Below, one piece after another: positions 43,307 to 52,670 of a DNA stretch of 64,000 nucleotides. Source of the DNA: J051 sp040289295 (lineage in GTDB: Bacteria; Armatimonadota; Fimbriimonadia; Fimbriimonadales; ATM1); contig PSLA01000001.1 of the NCBI GenBank assembly GCA_040289295.1, positions 1 through 64,000 of the forward strand, read 5' to 3'. The notes under the pieces were generated by a model that was given only the letters and a program-made list of their open reading frames with translations, did not search any database and was not told where the DNA came from. Every line of letters starts with the position of its first letter. Position 1 is the stretch's first letter. The position numbers were made by a program, and so were the translations under genes.

Positions 43307-44996
43307 CTCTGACCTGTTGGGCGACCGTCGCAACCGCCGAATCCAGCGGAATCGCTAACGCCTCCGCCTCGCGTCGCCACTTCACTTCGACGTTCGCATC
43401 GGCGACCGTGCGCCCACATACCACGCGCAAGGGATAACCGATGAGGTCGGCGTCTTTGAACTTAACGCCGGCGCGCTCGTCTCGGTCATCCAATAGCGCA
43501 TCCACGCCCTCGGCGATGAGGCCTTCGTAGACCCTCTCGGCAGCCTCGCGCTGCATCCTGTCTTCAGGATTGACGGTGACGACGACGACCTCGAAGGGCG
43601 CTATTGAGATTGGCCAAACCAAACCAGCGTCGTCGTGTGAAACCTCAGCGACTGCCTGCATCGTCCTACCGATGCCGAGGCCGTAGCAGCCCATGAGGAT
43701 CGGTCGCTTCTCGCCCGTCTCGTCGGCGAACACGGCACCCATCGGCTCACTGTATCTCGTACCCAGTTTGAAGATGTGCCCGACTTCGATGCCACGCACC
43801 TCGCGAAAGACACCGCCACCTGGGGATGGATCGCCGTCCTGTGCAACTCGGATGTCCATGAACTCCGCAACCTCGAAGTCTCGCCCGTGGCAGACGTTGA
43901 TCAGGTGTGCGTCGTCTTCGTTGGCCCCGACGACAAATCCTGCCATCGAGAGGATCTCTTGATCCGCAACGATTCGTACGCCATTCAGTCCCACAGGGCC
44001 TGCGAAACCGACGTCCGCACCTGTTAGGCTTTGCACCTCAGCCGCACCGAGCATCTCGACCTTCGGCACTCCGAGGCGGCGGGCGAGCTTGTAAGGGTTC
44101 AGTTCGCGATCGCCTCGGACGAGCGCCGCGACGCGCTCTTCCCCTGCTCGAACCAGCAACGTCTTCACCAACCGGTCCGCTGGAACGTTCAAGAAGTCGG
44201 TAACTTCTTGAACGGTTCTCCTGCCGGGCGTCTCGATCCGCTTGGCGGCAGGGACACCGTCCGAAGGGGCCGGTTCGTACACTCCGCCGATGTCGCACCG
44301 CTCGGCATTTGCCGCAACCCCCGATTGTTCGTCGAGCAAAACACGATCCTCTCCGCCGGGCGTAACGACCATAAACTCGTGGTTGTCAGAGCCGCCAATG
44401 TCGCCCGCCTCAGCCTCGCACACAAGCGTCTGGAGGCCGGCGCGTTTGAACATCCGCTCGTAGGCTTGCCACATCGCCTTGTAGATTCGGTCCACGGCTT
44501 CGTCGTCTGCGTCGAAGGAGTATGCGTCGAACATCTCAAACTCCTTGGCGCGGACGAGGCCCGCCCGCGGCCGTGGCTCGTCGCGGAACTTCGTCTGGAT
44601 TTGATATAAACAAAGGGGAAGGTCCCGGTACGACTGAATACTCGAACGAACGATGTCTGTGATGACCTCTTCGTGCGTAAAGCCCAGGGCAAATTGCCGG
44701 TTGGTGCGGTCTGCCGTTTTGTAGAGAACTTCGACGGCGTCTCGACCCGTCTCCTTGAGTAGGTCAAACGGAACGAGGGCCGGCATGAGCAGTTCAACGG
44801 CGCCGATGCGGTTTGCCTCTTCTCGCACGATGTCGGCAACCTTGTTGAGGACACGCAAACCAAGCGGTAGGTACGAATATACGCCCGCTGACAGTTTGCG
44901 GATGAATCCGCCACGCAAGAGCAGGCGGTGGCTGGCGAGCTCAGCCTCCGCCGGCGCTTCGCGAAGGGTGGGGAAGTAAAATCTACTTGCGCGCAT
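43284..44996 (-). CDS. proS: Prolyl-tRNA synthetase (bacterial type, with editing domain)
   Basis: 570 residues. Class II synthetase: motif 1 region GFIRKLSAGVYSYLPLGLRVL in outline, motif 2 FRDEPRPRAGLVRAKEFEMFD in outline, an INS editing domain between about residues 240 and 380, and motif 3 GCYGLGIGRTMQA. The C-terminal anticodon domain has VNPEDRMQREAAERVYEGL in outline. Charges proline tRNAs, including the tRNA-Pro(CGG) of this window. It is divergent from the multicopper oxidase gene, with only 35 bases between starts. Confidence 0.97.
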   Translation of the reverse strand: MRASRFYFPTLREAPAEAELASHRLLLRGGFIRKLSAGVYSYLPLGLRVLNKVADIVREEANRIGAVELLMPALVPFDLLKETGRDAVEVLYKTADRTNRQFALGFTHEEVITDIVRSSIQSYRDLPLCLYQIQTKFRDEPRPRAGLVRAKEFEMFDAYSFDADDEAVDRIYKAMWQAYERMFKRAGLQTLVCEAEAGDIGGSDNHEFMVVTPGGEDRVLLDEQSGVAANAERCDIGGVYEPAPSDGVPAAKRIETPGRRTVQEVTDFLNVPADRLVKTLLVRAGEERVAALVRGDRELNPYKLARRLGVPKVEMLGAAEVQSLTGADVGFAGPVGLNGVRIVADQEILSMAGFVVGANEDDAHLINVCHGRDFEVAEFMDIRVAQDGDPSPGGGVFREVRGIEVGHIFKLGTRYSEPMGAVFADETGEKRPILMGCYGLGIGRTMQAVAEVSHDDAGLVWPISIAPFEVVVVTVNPEDRMQREAAERVYEGLIAEGVDALLDDRDERAGVKFKDADLIGYPLRVVCGRTVADANVEVKWRREAEALAIPLDSAVATVAQQVRDERARYS

Positions 44997-45031
44997 CCCG
45001 GGCGATTATGAACGAAAGAGCAAGGTGGAAC

Positions 45032-46564
45032 GTGAGTAACGAAGAGAAAGCGAAGATTTCGAGGCGCGAACTGTTTCGCACCCTGGGCGGGGCAACCGCG
45101 GGGTTAATGTTTGGCGGAGGGTCAAAAGCGCTCGCGCAGGTGCTTGGCGACGCAAACAAAATGGACCGCGCCCCTTACCTGCAAATCGACTTGGCTGCCG
45201 GCCCCGGTGTTGCGCAGGTGAAGCCGGGGGCGCAGACCAACGTCCTTCGTTTCACTGGGAGCGTCTTGCGCGGACGCCTCGATGCCCTTGGCCCCTCGCC
45301 AGGCTCTTATCTTGGCCCGACCATTCGCCTTCGCAGCGGCGAGCACGTGTCCATCTTCTTCAGCAACAACCTTGCGGAAGAGTCCATCGTCCACTGGCAC
45401 GGTCTATACGTGCCGCACTACGCGGATGGTCACCCGATGGATGCGATTAACCCTGGCGCCCTCTACGCTTACCACTATCGCGTGGCAAATCGCGCTGGTA
45501 CGTACTGGTACCACCCGCACCCGCACATGCTGACTGGTAACCAGGTTTATCACGGGCTTGCCGGCGGCTTGGTCGTTACTGATCCGGAGGAGCAGGCGCT
45601 GGACCTCCCTGACGGGGACCTGGATCAACTGCTCGTGCTACAAGACCGGACGCTCGACTCCAACAACCAATTCGTCTACTTGCCAAACCCGATGCGGGGC
45701 ACTCTGGGAAGCGAGATTCTTGTCAACGGGCAAGCCGACTTTGAGTTACCCGTCAGAACGCGTGCCTATCGTCTACGATTCCTGAACGGCTCGAACGGGC
45801 GCGTCTACAAGTTGGCGTGGGAGGACGGCACGCCGATGACCGTCATCGGCACGGACGGCGGCTTGCTTGAGGTGCCTGTGGAGAAGCCATACGTCGTTCT
45901 TTCGCCCGGCGAACGCGTCGAAGTCTGGATGGACTTCCGAAACCGAGCCGTGGGCGATTGCCTGACGCTGAAGAGTCTCGCGATCCAGGGGTTGATGTTC
46001 GGTGTGGGCGGCGGGAACGATCCGCTGCCCAACGGGGCTGCATTCGATGTCATGCGCTTCGCCGTGGCAGAACTGGACAAGGAATATCGCTCGCTGCCTA
46101 AACGCTTAACCACGATTCGGTGGAACCGCGAGGAGGACGCAATCAACCGTGACAAACCCCGCTACCTAACCGCAAGGTGGGACAATGTTCTTGGATGGCT
46201 GCTGAACGACGAACCATTTGACATGTATAGCACCAAGCCGAACGAGCGGGTCCGCGCTCATACGCTCGAAGTGTGGGAGTTCGAGAATATCGTCGGCAAC
46301 ATTGTTATTGCACATCCAATTCACTTGCATGGTCGGCAGTTCCAAATTCTGCGCCGAACGGTTCACCCCGATTACGTGCAAGGATGGGAGAGCGTGCGCG
46401 ACGGCTATACGGATGAGGGCTGGAAGGACACGTTCCTACTCATGCCTGGCGAGAAAGTTCGCTTGCTAATCTCCTTCGGCCAATACACCGGAATGTTTCT
46501 CTACCACTGTCACAACCTCGAGCATGAGGATATGGGCATGATGAGGAACTACCTGGTGATGTAG
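45032..46564 (+). CDS. Exported multicopper oxidase
   Basis: 510 residues from GTG 45032, with AAGGTGG just upstream; an ATG at 45008 would add eight residues. A Tat signal (KISRRELFRTLGGATAGLMF, twin Arg near residue 11) is followed by three cupredoxin domains. All copper motifs are present: HWHG, YHPHPHM, HPIHLHG and HCHNLEHEDMGM, with Met as the axial ligand of the type 1 copper. The family oxidises phenols, copper(I) or metal ions in the periplasm; no Met-rich insert of CueO is seen, so the natural substrate is open. It is divergent from proS and convergent with rqcH. Confidence 0.95.
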   Translation: MSNEEKAKISRRELFRTLGGATAGLMFGGGSKALAQVLGDANKMDRAPYLQIDLAAGPGVAQVKPGAQTNVLRFTGSVLRGRLDALGPSPGSYLGPTIRLRSGEHVSIFFSNNLAEESIVHWHGLYVPHYADGHPMDAINPGALYAYHYRVANRAGTYWYHPHPHMLTGNQVYHGLAGGLVVTDPEEQALDLPDGDLDQLLVLQDRTLDSNNQFVYLPNPMRGTLGSEILVNGQADFELPVRTRAYRLRFLNGSNGRVYKLAWEDGTPMTVIGTDGGLLEVPVEKPYVVLSPGERVEVWMDFRNRAVGDCLTLKSLAIQGLMFGVGGGNDPLPNGAAFDVMRFAVAELDKEYRSLPKRLTTIRWNREEDAINRDKPRYLTARWDNVLGWLLNDEPFDMYSTKPNERVRAHTLEVWEFENIVGNIVIAHPIHLHGRQFQILRRTVHPDYVQGWESVRDGYTDEGWKDTFLLMPGEKVRLLISFGQYTGMFLYHCHNLEHEDMGMMRNYLVM

Positions 46565-46585
46565 TACCCGGGGGCTCGCTGCACG

Positions 46586-48070
46586 CTACTGCTTCCCTAA
46601 CGCGGGGCGAACGAAGATCACCTTCTCGCGGCTCAACATAACCGTGCCTGGGGGCGCGTGGCGTGGGCGGCGCACGTGCTTCGCCAAAGTGTAAGCGACC
46701 GGCACGAGGCTCGCGTGCTTCTGGCTGCTGTTTCGGGCCGCGATGTGTGCCGCGAAGAGGATCGTGTCGCGCGGCACGCGGTCAGGCTGGTTGTTTGTTC
46801 GAATCACCACGTGCGAGCCGGTCGCGCCACGTGCATGAAGCCATAGGTCGTTCGGCTTCGCAATTCGGCGCGTCAAGTAGTCGTTCGCCTCGGCATTCAT
46901 GCCCCAAAGTACGGCGAAGCCGCGAGGGTCTTGTATCTCTCGAATCTTGTGCCCTTCGTACGGCCGCTGTTCGCGCCGCTTCGGTTTTGGCGTAAGCTCG
47001 ACCTCTCCTTGCACGACCGACCGGAACCGCTTGCACAGGCTTTCGATTTCTTCGCTCAGTGCGTGCCGTCGTGCAAGCAAGTCCTTGCGCGCAGCCTTCG
47101 CTCGCCTGGCCTTGCTAAAGAGGCGCTCTGCGTTCGCAACGGGCGACAATGTTGGGTCGAGAGGTATTACGACCTCTTCGCCTTCATATCCAACGGTGCG
47201 AAGCTCCGCAGCCCCCTCCTTCACCTGATGCTGGTACGCGAGGAGCAACTCCGCTTGGACCTGAAGTTCGCGCGCGCGGTCGCCAGCGTCAAGGGCGACC
47301 TGCACTTGGCGTAGCGCCAGTTCCTTGCCTTTGATCTCCTTCTGGAGGAGCGCCACCGCCTTTTCTCGCTCTTTCTCTGCCCTCTCGCGCTCGACGGTCG
47401 CAAACAGTTCGGCGACCGCACTTGAAAACGACTTACGCCGCTCCGCGGACTGGTGAAACGGCAGGGGGTACGCTCCTTCAGGATGCATGTAGCCCGACGC
47501 GTGTCTGACGGCGTCGAGCACAGCTTGGTGATCGTGCTGATCAAACGCGAGTTTGAGCGCCCAAGAACCGCCTGCATCGCGCCTCTCGAGTGCCTGTTGC
47601 AGCGAGGCGACCCTTGGCTGTTGGTGTGTTAGGGGAGAACCGGCGCGGAACGCATCCGCCTTGCGAAGCGCTGCGATAACCTTGCCTTCTTCCGAAGCAA
47701 GCACCAGGTTCGCGTGTACTCCGAACAGAAAGGCGTACAGCCGAAGCGTCCCGTGATCCAAGGTTATCTCGACTGCGCGATCGAAGCCGATCTGCTGAAC
47801 GGCAGACAAGGTCCTTCCCTTCAGGCGATGCGCCAAGCGATCGCTGAACTCCGAATCTGCAAGGGCTATGCGCTCGCGTGAGACGAAGGCGCATGGGTAC
47901 TCCGCCGCCGCCGAGAGAATCAGCAAGCCGCGTTCGGCATCGCGCCGCAGCACCAGCGCGATTGCGGCTTTACCGTGCGCGCCGACGCCTGTTACCTGCG
48001 CTCCAACCAACGCCTGCGCCTCGCTTACGACCGTCGAGGTGCAAAGAGCATCGAATGCCAGGCGCTTCAT
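46586..48070 (-). CDS. rqcH: Ribosome quality-control protein RqcH (NFACT)
   Basis: 494 residues. The N-terminal NFACT-N domain opens MKRLAFDALCTSTVVSEAQ in part; a long charged coiled-coil (about 200-330, rich in Glu, Lys, Arg) follows; the C-terminal NFACT-R domain has NDLWLHARGATGSHVVIR and DTILFAAHIAARNSS. It binds 50S subunits with stalled nascent chains and adds C-terminal alanine tails. It is shorter than the usual 550-570 residues. It starts in the ATGA overlap with the leuB stop. Confidence 0.92.
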   Translation of the reverse strand: MKRLAFDALCTSTVVSEAQALVGAQVTGVGAHGKAAIALVLRRDAERGLLILSAAAEYPCAFVSRERIALADSEFSDRLAHRLKGRTLSAVQQIGFDRAVEITLDHGTLRLYAFLFGVHANLVLASEEGKVIAALRKADAFRAGSPLTHQQPRVASLQQALERRDAGGSWALKLAFDQHDHQAVLDAVRHASGYMHPEGAYPLPFHQSAERRKSFSSAVAELFATVERERAEKEREKAVALLQKEIKGKELALRQVQVALDAGDRARELQVQAELLLAYQHQVKEGAAELRTVGYEGEEVVIPLDPTLSPVANAERLFSKARRAKAARKDLLARRHALSEEIESLCKRFRSVVQGEVELTPKPKRREQRPYEGHKIREIQDPRGFAVLWGMNAEANDYLTRRIAKPNDLWLHARGATGSHVVIRTNNQPDRVPRDTILFAAHIAARNSSQKHASLVPVAYTLAKHVRRPRHAPPGTVMLSREKVIFVRPALGKQ

Positions 48071-49131
48071 TTCAGCCGAGCGACAACCGCATCGCCAACC
48101 TCAGATGTTGATGCAAAGCCGCCGAGATCCCGACTGCGCACGCCGTCGTTGAGCGTGCGTTCGACGGCGCGCTCGATTGCGTCCGCTTCTTCATCCATTT
48201 TGAAGGAGAACCGGAGCATCATCGCGGCGGAAAGGATGGTTGCGAGCGGGTTTGCTATGCCCTGCCCGGCGATGTCCGGCGCCGAGCCGTGCGCTGGCTC
48301 ATAGAGACCGAAGACTGTGGCAGAGCGCTTGTCAGCGTCTGAGAGTGACGCGCTGGGCAACATTCCGAGCGAGCCTGTAACCTGTGCCGCTTCGTCGCTC
48401 AGAATGTCGCCAAACATGTTCTCCGTGAGGATGACATCAAACTGTCCTGGGTCACGAACGAGTTGCATCGCGCAGTTGTCAACCAACATGAACTCATGCT
48501 CCGTGTTCGGGCGCGCTTGCGCTATCTCTCCAACGACTTCACGCCACAGGCGGCTCGTCTCGAGGACGTTTGCCTTGTCCACGGTCGTCACCTTTTTTCG
48601 TCGCCGGTCTGCAATGTCGAACGCGCGCTCGGCGATGCGTCGAACCTCCGTTCGCGAGTACACACACGTATCAACCGCAACCTCCCCACCGTCTCGGCGC
48701 TCGCGCGGCCGGCCGAAGTAGATACCTCCGGTTAACTCGCGACACACGATGAGGTCAATCGGCCCGCTCGGACCGAATTTGACGGGTGAAGCGTCCATCA
48801 AGCTGGGAAAGATACGGGCCGGACGCAAGTTGGCGTAGAGGTGCAACTCCTGCCGCAGTCGGAGGAGCGCGCCGACTTCGGGCCGTCTGGAGGGCGGTTG
48901 CAGGTTGTCCCACTTCGGGCCACCGACTGCGCCCAGCAAAACGGCGTGGCTGTCGCGACACAGTCGCAATGTTTCTTGCGGCAGTGGCTCACCCACGGCG
49001 TCTATCGCTGCGCCACCGACCGGCGCCTCCGTCATTGCAAGGTCGTTACTCGTGGCGCGCAGAACTTTGACAGCCTCCGCGACGACTTCGGGACCGATGC
49101 CGTCGCCGGGAAGAACCGCAATCCGAAACAT
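48067..49131 (-). CDS. leuB: 3-isopropylmalate dehydrogenase
   Basis: 354 residues from ATG 49131; ATG 49140 is the alternative. The N-terminus FRIAVLPGDGIGPEVV, the LLGAVGGPKWD loop, RELTGGIYFGRPR and the metal site ENMFGDILSDEAAQ with GLYEPAHGSAPDIAG are diagnostic. Catalyses oxidative decarboxylation in leucine synthesis. No other leu gene is adjacent; it is paired with rqcH by a four-base overlap and divergent from metH with 55 bases between starts. Confidence 0.97.
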   Translation of the reverse strand: MFRIAVLPGDGIGPEVVAEAVKVLRATSNDLAMTEAPVGGAAIDAVGEPLPQETLRLCRDSHAVLLGAVGGPKWDNLQPPSRRPEVGALLRLRQELHLYANLRPARIFPSLMDASPVKFGPSGPIDLIVCRELTGGIYFGRPRERRDGGEVAVDTCVYSRTEVRRIAERAFDIADRRRKKVTTVDKANVLETSRLWREVVGEIAQARPNTEHEFMLVDNCAMQLVRDPGQFDVILTENMFGDILSDEAAQVTGSLGMLPSASLSDADKRSATVFGLYEPAHGSAPDIAGQGIANPLATILSAAMMLRFSFKMDEEADAIERAVERTLNDGVRSRDLGGFASTSEVGDAVVARLK

Positions 49132-49186
49132 GGCGCGCATTATGCCTTGGCTGGCTTACCTGCCGCGTATGCCATAATTGGTGTAA

Positions 49187-52100
49187 GTGAAGGAATGGCT
49201 TACAGCAGGCGAACAATCTGAGATAGTGCGCGCGATGCAATCGCGCGTGCTTATCTGCGATGGCGCCGCCGGAACCCAAATCCAAGCCACCAACCTCACC
49301 ACTGAGGACTTCGATGGGCTCGACGGCTGCAACGAGTACCTCAACCTTTCTCGCCCGGATGTAATCGCCGAGATTCACTGCAAGTACCTCGAAGCAGGCG
49401 CTGATGTCATCCAAACGAACACGTTCGGCGCAATACGCTATGTTTTGGACGAGTACGACGTCGGTGACAAGCTTGAAGAGATCTCTGCCGCGGCCGCGAG
49501 GATTGCCCGCGAGCAGGCGGATCGCTTCAGTACGCCCGATAAGCCAAGGTTCGTGCTGGGCGGCATCGGCCCCGGCACGCGCTTGGTAACGCTGGGCAAC
49601 GTCTCGTTTGACGACGTCGTGGAGAGCTATCGCTCTGCCTTCATCGAACTTATCCGCGGCGGCGTGGATGGCTTGCTGCTAGAGACGCTGCAAGACCTGC
49701 TGCACGCGAAGGCGGGGTTAGTCGCCGTTGCCGAAGCAATGGAAGAGACGAGTAAGACCCTGCCGGTGTTCGTGCAGGTGACCATGGAGCAGACCGGTAC
49801 GATGCTGATGGGGTCCGACATCCTGGCGGTTATTAACGCTGTATCAGCGTTCCCATATGTCATTTGCCTCGGCTTGAACTGCGCTACCGGGCCCGAAGAG
49901 ATGGTGCCGCACGTTCGGGCACTCAGCAAACACTGGCCGGGCTTTATCTCGGTCCAGCCCAACGCCGGATTGCCCGTCATGGAGAAAGGTGAAGCGGTCT
50001 ACAAGCTTACGCCGGAAGAGCTTGCGACCTTCCACCGGCGATTCGTGTCGGAGTTCGGCGTAAACCTGGTGGGGGGTTGCTGCGGCACGACGCCAAAGCA
50101 CATAGAGGCGGTCGCGGAGGCAGTCGCTGGCCTCACAACAGCGAAGCGTGACGCAGTCGAGCCGCTGGTCGGCCTTTCGTCGCTATATCAGTTCCAGCCG
50201 TACGACCAATCTCCGTCCTTCCTCATCGTTGGCGAGCGGACGAACGCGAACGGAAGCAAGATGTTCCGCGAGCTGCTTGCTGCCGAGGACTGGCAAGCAC
50301 TCACCGAGATGGCGCGCGAGCAGGAGCGTGAGGGTGCGCACGTGCTCGACGTCTGCGCCGCTTACGTGGGCAGGGATGAGGCGAGGGACATGGACCGCCT
50401 GCTCTTCGAATTCGCTCGACAGGTAACTGTGCCGATCATGATCGACTCCACGGAGGTGAACGTCATCGAGGCGTCGCTAAAGCGCCTCCCCGGCAAGCCG
50501 GTGATCAACTCGATCAACTTCGAGGATGGCGACGCGCGCACCGAGAAGGTGCTGACGCTGTGTCGCAAGTACGGTGCGGCAGTCGTTGGCCTGACGATTG
50601 ACGAAAAGGGCATGGCAAAAACCAAGGAGCGAAAGGTCGCCATCGCAGACCGCATCCTCGAGTGGACGCGAAGGTTCGGCATACCGGACGAGGACGTGTT
50701 CATTGATGCGCTCACCTTCACTCTCGGCTCAGGCGACGCCGAGTTCCGCAGCGCCGGGATCGAGACCATCGCGGCGATTCGCGAAATCAAGCGGAAGTAC
50801 CCGAGGGTGAACACGCTTCTCGGCGTCAGCAACATTTCTTTCGGATTGAAGCCTCACGCCAGGCACATCCTGAACTCTGTGTTCCTTCACTACGCCCTCG
50901 AGGCGGGGCTAACGAGCGCGATCGTTCACTCCGCGCGCATCATGCCCGAGCACCAGGTTGACAAAGAGGTATGGGAGGTCGCGCGGCGGCTGGTGTTCAA
51001 CGAGCGCACCGAGGAGTCAGACCCTCTCGTCGAGTTCATGGCCCTGTTTGAGAACGTCGAGCAGCGCATGGAGTCTGAGAAGCTTGAGTCGCTGCCGATC
51101 GAGGAGCGCTTGAAGCGACACATCATTGATGGCACCAAGAAGGACCTCGAGCGTGACCTGGATGAGGCGCTTCAGACGCACACGCCTCTCCAGATCATCA
51201 ACGACATCCTACTCGATGGCATGAAGGTTGTGGGAGACCTGTTCGGTGAGGGCAAGATGCAACTGCCATTCGTGCTGCAGAGCGCTGAAGTAATGAAAGC
51301 GGCAGTGAAGCATCTGGAACCGAAAATGGAGAAAGTCGAAGGAGGCGAACGCGGCTCCATCGTGCTGGCCACGGTCGCCGGAGACGTGCACGACATCGGG
51401 AAGAATCTCGTGGATATCATCCTCTCTAACAACGGCTTTCGCGTCGTCAATATCGGCATCAAGCAACCTCTCAGCGCCATCCTTCAGGCCGCCGAGGAAC
51501 ATAAGGTGCAGGCTATCGGCATGAGCGGGCTGCTGGTCAAGAGCACGGTAGTGATGAAAGACAACCTCGCCGAGATGAACGAACTAGGCAAGCACCACTA
51601 CCCTGTGCTACTCGGAGGAGCGGCGCTCACGCGAGGTTACGTGGAACAGGACTTACGCTCTCTGTATAAGGGGAAGGTGTGGTACGCGCAGGACGCCTTC
51701 GAAGGCCTTAAGCTAATGAAGGCGATCGCAGGCGGCGACGACGCGCAACTCGTTGAAGAGGAGCCCAAGCCGACGACGCCGCAGCGCTCCGTCCCCAGTC
51801 ACCGCGTTTCGTCGGACACCGAGAGGTTCTATGTCTTTGACGGCGTAACGAGCGACGTGGCGAAGGACGTGCCGATTCCAGAGCCGCCTTTCCTTGGAAG
51901 ACGCGTTGCAACGGACATCAACATCGAAGACGTCTACGAGTACATCAACGAAATCGCTTTGTTCCGCGGCCAATGGGGCTTCAGGCGACCCAAGGAGATG
52001 AGCAACCCCGAGTTCCAGAAGTACCTTGAGGAGACGGCCGCGCCGAGGTTTGAGCGGCTGAAGAAGGAGCTCCGCGATGTGTTCGATCCGCGCGTCGTCT

Positions 52101-52666
52101 ATGGCTACTTCCCTGCACAAAGCGAAGGGAACGACCTCATCCTTTACGACCCGGAAACGCGCGAAGAGTTCGAGCGCATCACCTTTCCAAGGCAAGCCAC
52201 CGATCGGAGGCTGTGTATCGCGGACTTCTTCGCGCCCAAAGATTCGGGCAGGATGGACGTCGCAGCCTTCCACCTTGTTACCATCGGAAGCAAGGTGACC
52301 GAGCTGGAACGCAAGTTGTTCGCAGAAGGTCAGTACGAGGACTATCTTCTCGTTCACGGCATGGGCGTCGAAACAGCGGAAGCGCTTGCGGAGTACTGGC
52401 ACAAGCGAATTCGACAAGAGCTTGGCATCGCGGACGAAGACCCAGACGAAATCCGGCTGCTGTTCAGCGTGAAGTATCGAGGATGCCGCTACTCATTCGG
52501 CTATCCAGCATGCCCGAACCTCGAAGACCAAGCGACGTTGTTCCGCCTGCTCGGGCCCGAAGAGATCGGTGTCGAGCTGACCGAGGAGTTCATGCTCGTG
52601 CCGGAGCAAAGCACCAGTGCGATCATCTGTCACCATCCGGACGCGAAGTACTTCAACCTCCGATGA
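49187..52666 (+). CDS. metH: Cobalamin-dependent methionine synthase
   Basis: 1159 residues from GTG 49187. Four modules in order: homocysteine-binding barrel (zinc ligands Cys232, Cys298 and Cys299 in LGLNCATG and GGCCGTT), pterin-binding domain (from about residue 345, FLIVGERTNANGSK), B12 cap and Rossmann domain with DVHDIGKN (cobalt ligand His735), and the AdoMet reactivation domain with RYSFGYPACPN. It methylates homocysteine using methyl-tetrahydrofolate. No B12 riboswitch fits in the short leader. CCATAAT at 49172 resembles a -10 box but no -35 is convincing. Confidence 0.97.
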   Translation: MKEWLTAGEQSEIVRAMQSRVLICDGAAGTQIQATNLTTEDFDGLDGCNEYLNLSRPDVIAEIHCKYLEAGADVIQTNTFGAIRYVLDEYDVGDKLEEISAAAARIAREQADRFSTPDKPRFVLGGIGPGTRLVTLGNVSFDDVVESYRSAFIELIRGGVDGLLLETLQDLLHAKAGLVAVAEAMEETSKTLPVFVQVTMEQTGTMLMGSDILAVINAVSAFPYVICLGLNCATGPEEMVPHVRALSKHWPGFISVQPNAGLPVMEKGEAVYKLTPEELATFHRRFVSEFGVNLVGGCCGTTPKHIEAVAEAVAGLTTAKRDAVEPLVGLSSLYQFQPYDQSPSFLIVGERTNANGSKMFRELLAAEDWQALTEMAREQEREGAHVLDVCAAYVGRDEARDMDRLLFEFARQVTVPIMIDSTEVNVIEASLKRLPGKPVINSINFEDGDARTEKVLTLCRKYGAAVVGLTIDEKGMAKTKERKVAIADRILEWTRRFGIPDEDVFIDALTFTLGSGDAEFRSAGIETIAAIREIKRKYPRVNTLLGVSNISFGLKPHARHILNSVFLHYALEAGLTSAIVHSARIMPEHQVDKEVWEVARRLVFNERTEESDPLVEFMALFENVEQRMESEKLESLPIEERLKRHIIDGTKKDLERDLDEALQTHTPLQIINDILLDGMKVVGDLFGEGKMQLPFVLQSAEVMKAAVKHLEPKMEKVEGGERGSIVLATVAGDVHDIGKNLVDIILSNNGFRVVNIGIKQPLSAILQAAEEHKVQAIGMSGLLVKSTVVMKDNLAEMNELGKHHYPVLLGGAALTRGYVEQDLRSLYKGKVWYAQDAFEGLKLMKAIAGGDDAQLVEEEPKPTTPQRSVPSHRVSSDTERFYVFDGVTSDVAKDVPIPEPPFLGRRVATDINIEDVYEYINEIALFRGQWGFRRPKEMSNPEFQKYLEETAAPRFERLKKELRDVFDPRVVYGYFPAQSEGNDLILYDPETREEFERITFPRQATDRRLCIADFFAPKDSGRMDVAAFHLVTIGSKVTELERKLFAEGQYEDYLLVHGMGVETAEALAEYWHKRIRQELGIADEDPDEIRLLFSVKYRGCRYSFGYPACPNLEDQATLFRLLGPEEIGVELTEEFMLVPEQSTSAIICHHPDAKYFNLR

Positions 52667-52670
52667 TGGT

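Noticed and set aside
49132..49186. B12 riboswitch before metH
   Set aside because: Only 55 bases separate leuB and metH starts, far too short, and no B12-box sequence is seen.
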